Source: Maniola hyperantus | Taxonomy: Eukaryota > Arthropoda > Insecta > Lepidoptera > Nymphalidae | DNA length: 64,000 bases | Direction: 5' to 3' | Assembly: GCF_902806685.2 (NCBI RefSeq) | Contig: NC_048546.1 | Coordinates: forward strand, 3,782,001-3,846,000 | Shown: in pieces, positions 63,900 through 64,000 of the stretch | Layout: every line of letters starts with the position of its first letter | Position numbering within the stretch: the first letter of the stretch is position 1 | Notes under the pieces: model-generated | What the model saw: the letters and a program-made list of their open reading frames with translations, nothing else | Told to the model about the DNA's origin: nothing | Databases searched by the model: none | Program-made: the position numbers and the translations under genes

Positions 63900-64000
63900 A
63901 CTAGCTTATGCTCGCGACTTTGTCCGCGTGGACTACACAAATTTCAAACCCCTATTTCACCCCTTAGGGGTTGAATTTTCAAAAATCGTTTATAAAATCC
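63900..64000 (-). mobile_element. Lep1-like Helitron at window edge
   Basis: ctagcttatgctcgcgactt, ggactacacaaatttcaaac and gggttgaattttcaaaaatc in reverse orientation. It starts nine bases after a GPx exon and is cut by the window end. Confidence 0.82.

Overview
This is a repeat-rich window from a eukaryotic nuclear genome, almost certainly a lepidopteran (moth or butterfly). The evidence is spliced genes with GT/AG introns, AT-rich DNA, several tRNA-derived SINE copies with a recurring body, and many non-autonomous rolling-circle (Lep1/Helitron-like) copies that end in CTAG|T and carry a 'cgcgacttcgtccgcgtgg' type of end. Species cannot be fixed from the sequence alone.

Layout. 1-5960 is intron of DNAJC21: a Lep1 copy (47-282), then a three-level nest made of a Helitron-like element (778-5595) split by a hAT-type MITE (928-5528), itself split by a young Ty3/gypsy LTR retrotransposon (1026-5475). 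5961-9889 holds the last four exons of DNAJC21 (+), whose J-domain exons lie before the window. 10676-11017 is TMEM230 (-), convergent with DNAJC21. 11.5-33 kb has no recognisable coding exon. It holds SINEs, foldback MITEs, an RTE LINE tail, a CpG-rich putative first exon (about 16412-16737) and a tandem Helitron array (30011-32514). 33135-37988 is a GNAT-family acyltransferase gene (+) of four or five coding exons. 38-45.1 kb is AT-rich intergenic DNA with two striking inverted repeats. 45355-58620 is a complete 14-exon SON homologue (+): lysine-rich N-terminus, RS domain, G-patch, dsRNA-binding C-terminus. 59855-60910 is the Fe-S scaffold gene ISCU (-), head to head with a glutathione peroxidase gene (+, from 62259) that runs off the right edge.

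The genes are ordinary housekeeping functions (ribosome-biogenesis J-protein, vesicle membrane protein, acyltransferase, splicing cofactor, mitochondrial Fe-S assembly, peroxide detoxification) and do not form an operon-like unit. The most notable local features are: a GPx first exon that would add a mitochondrial presequence in frame; a symmetric 67-codon extra exon in the GNAT gene; a decayed tandem copy of one SON exon; a broken duplicate of the ISCU start region in the ISCU/GPx divergent promoter; several natural empty-site/filled-site transposon pairs; and the nested insertion. All exon junctions below were placed by eye from splice consensus, reading-frame continuity and family conservation.
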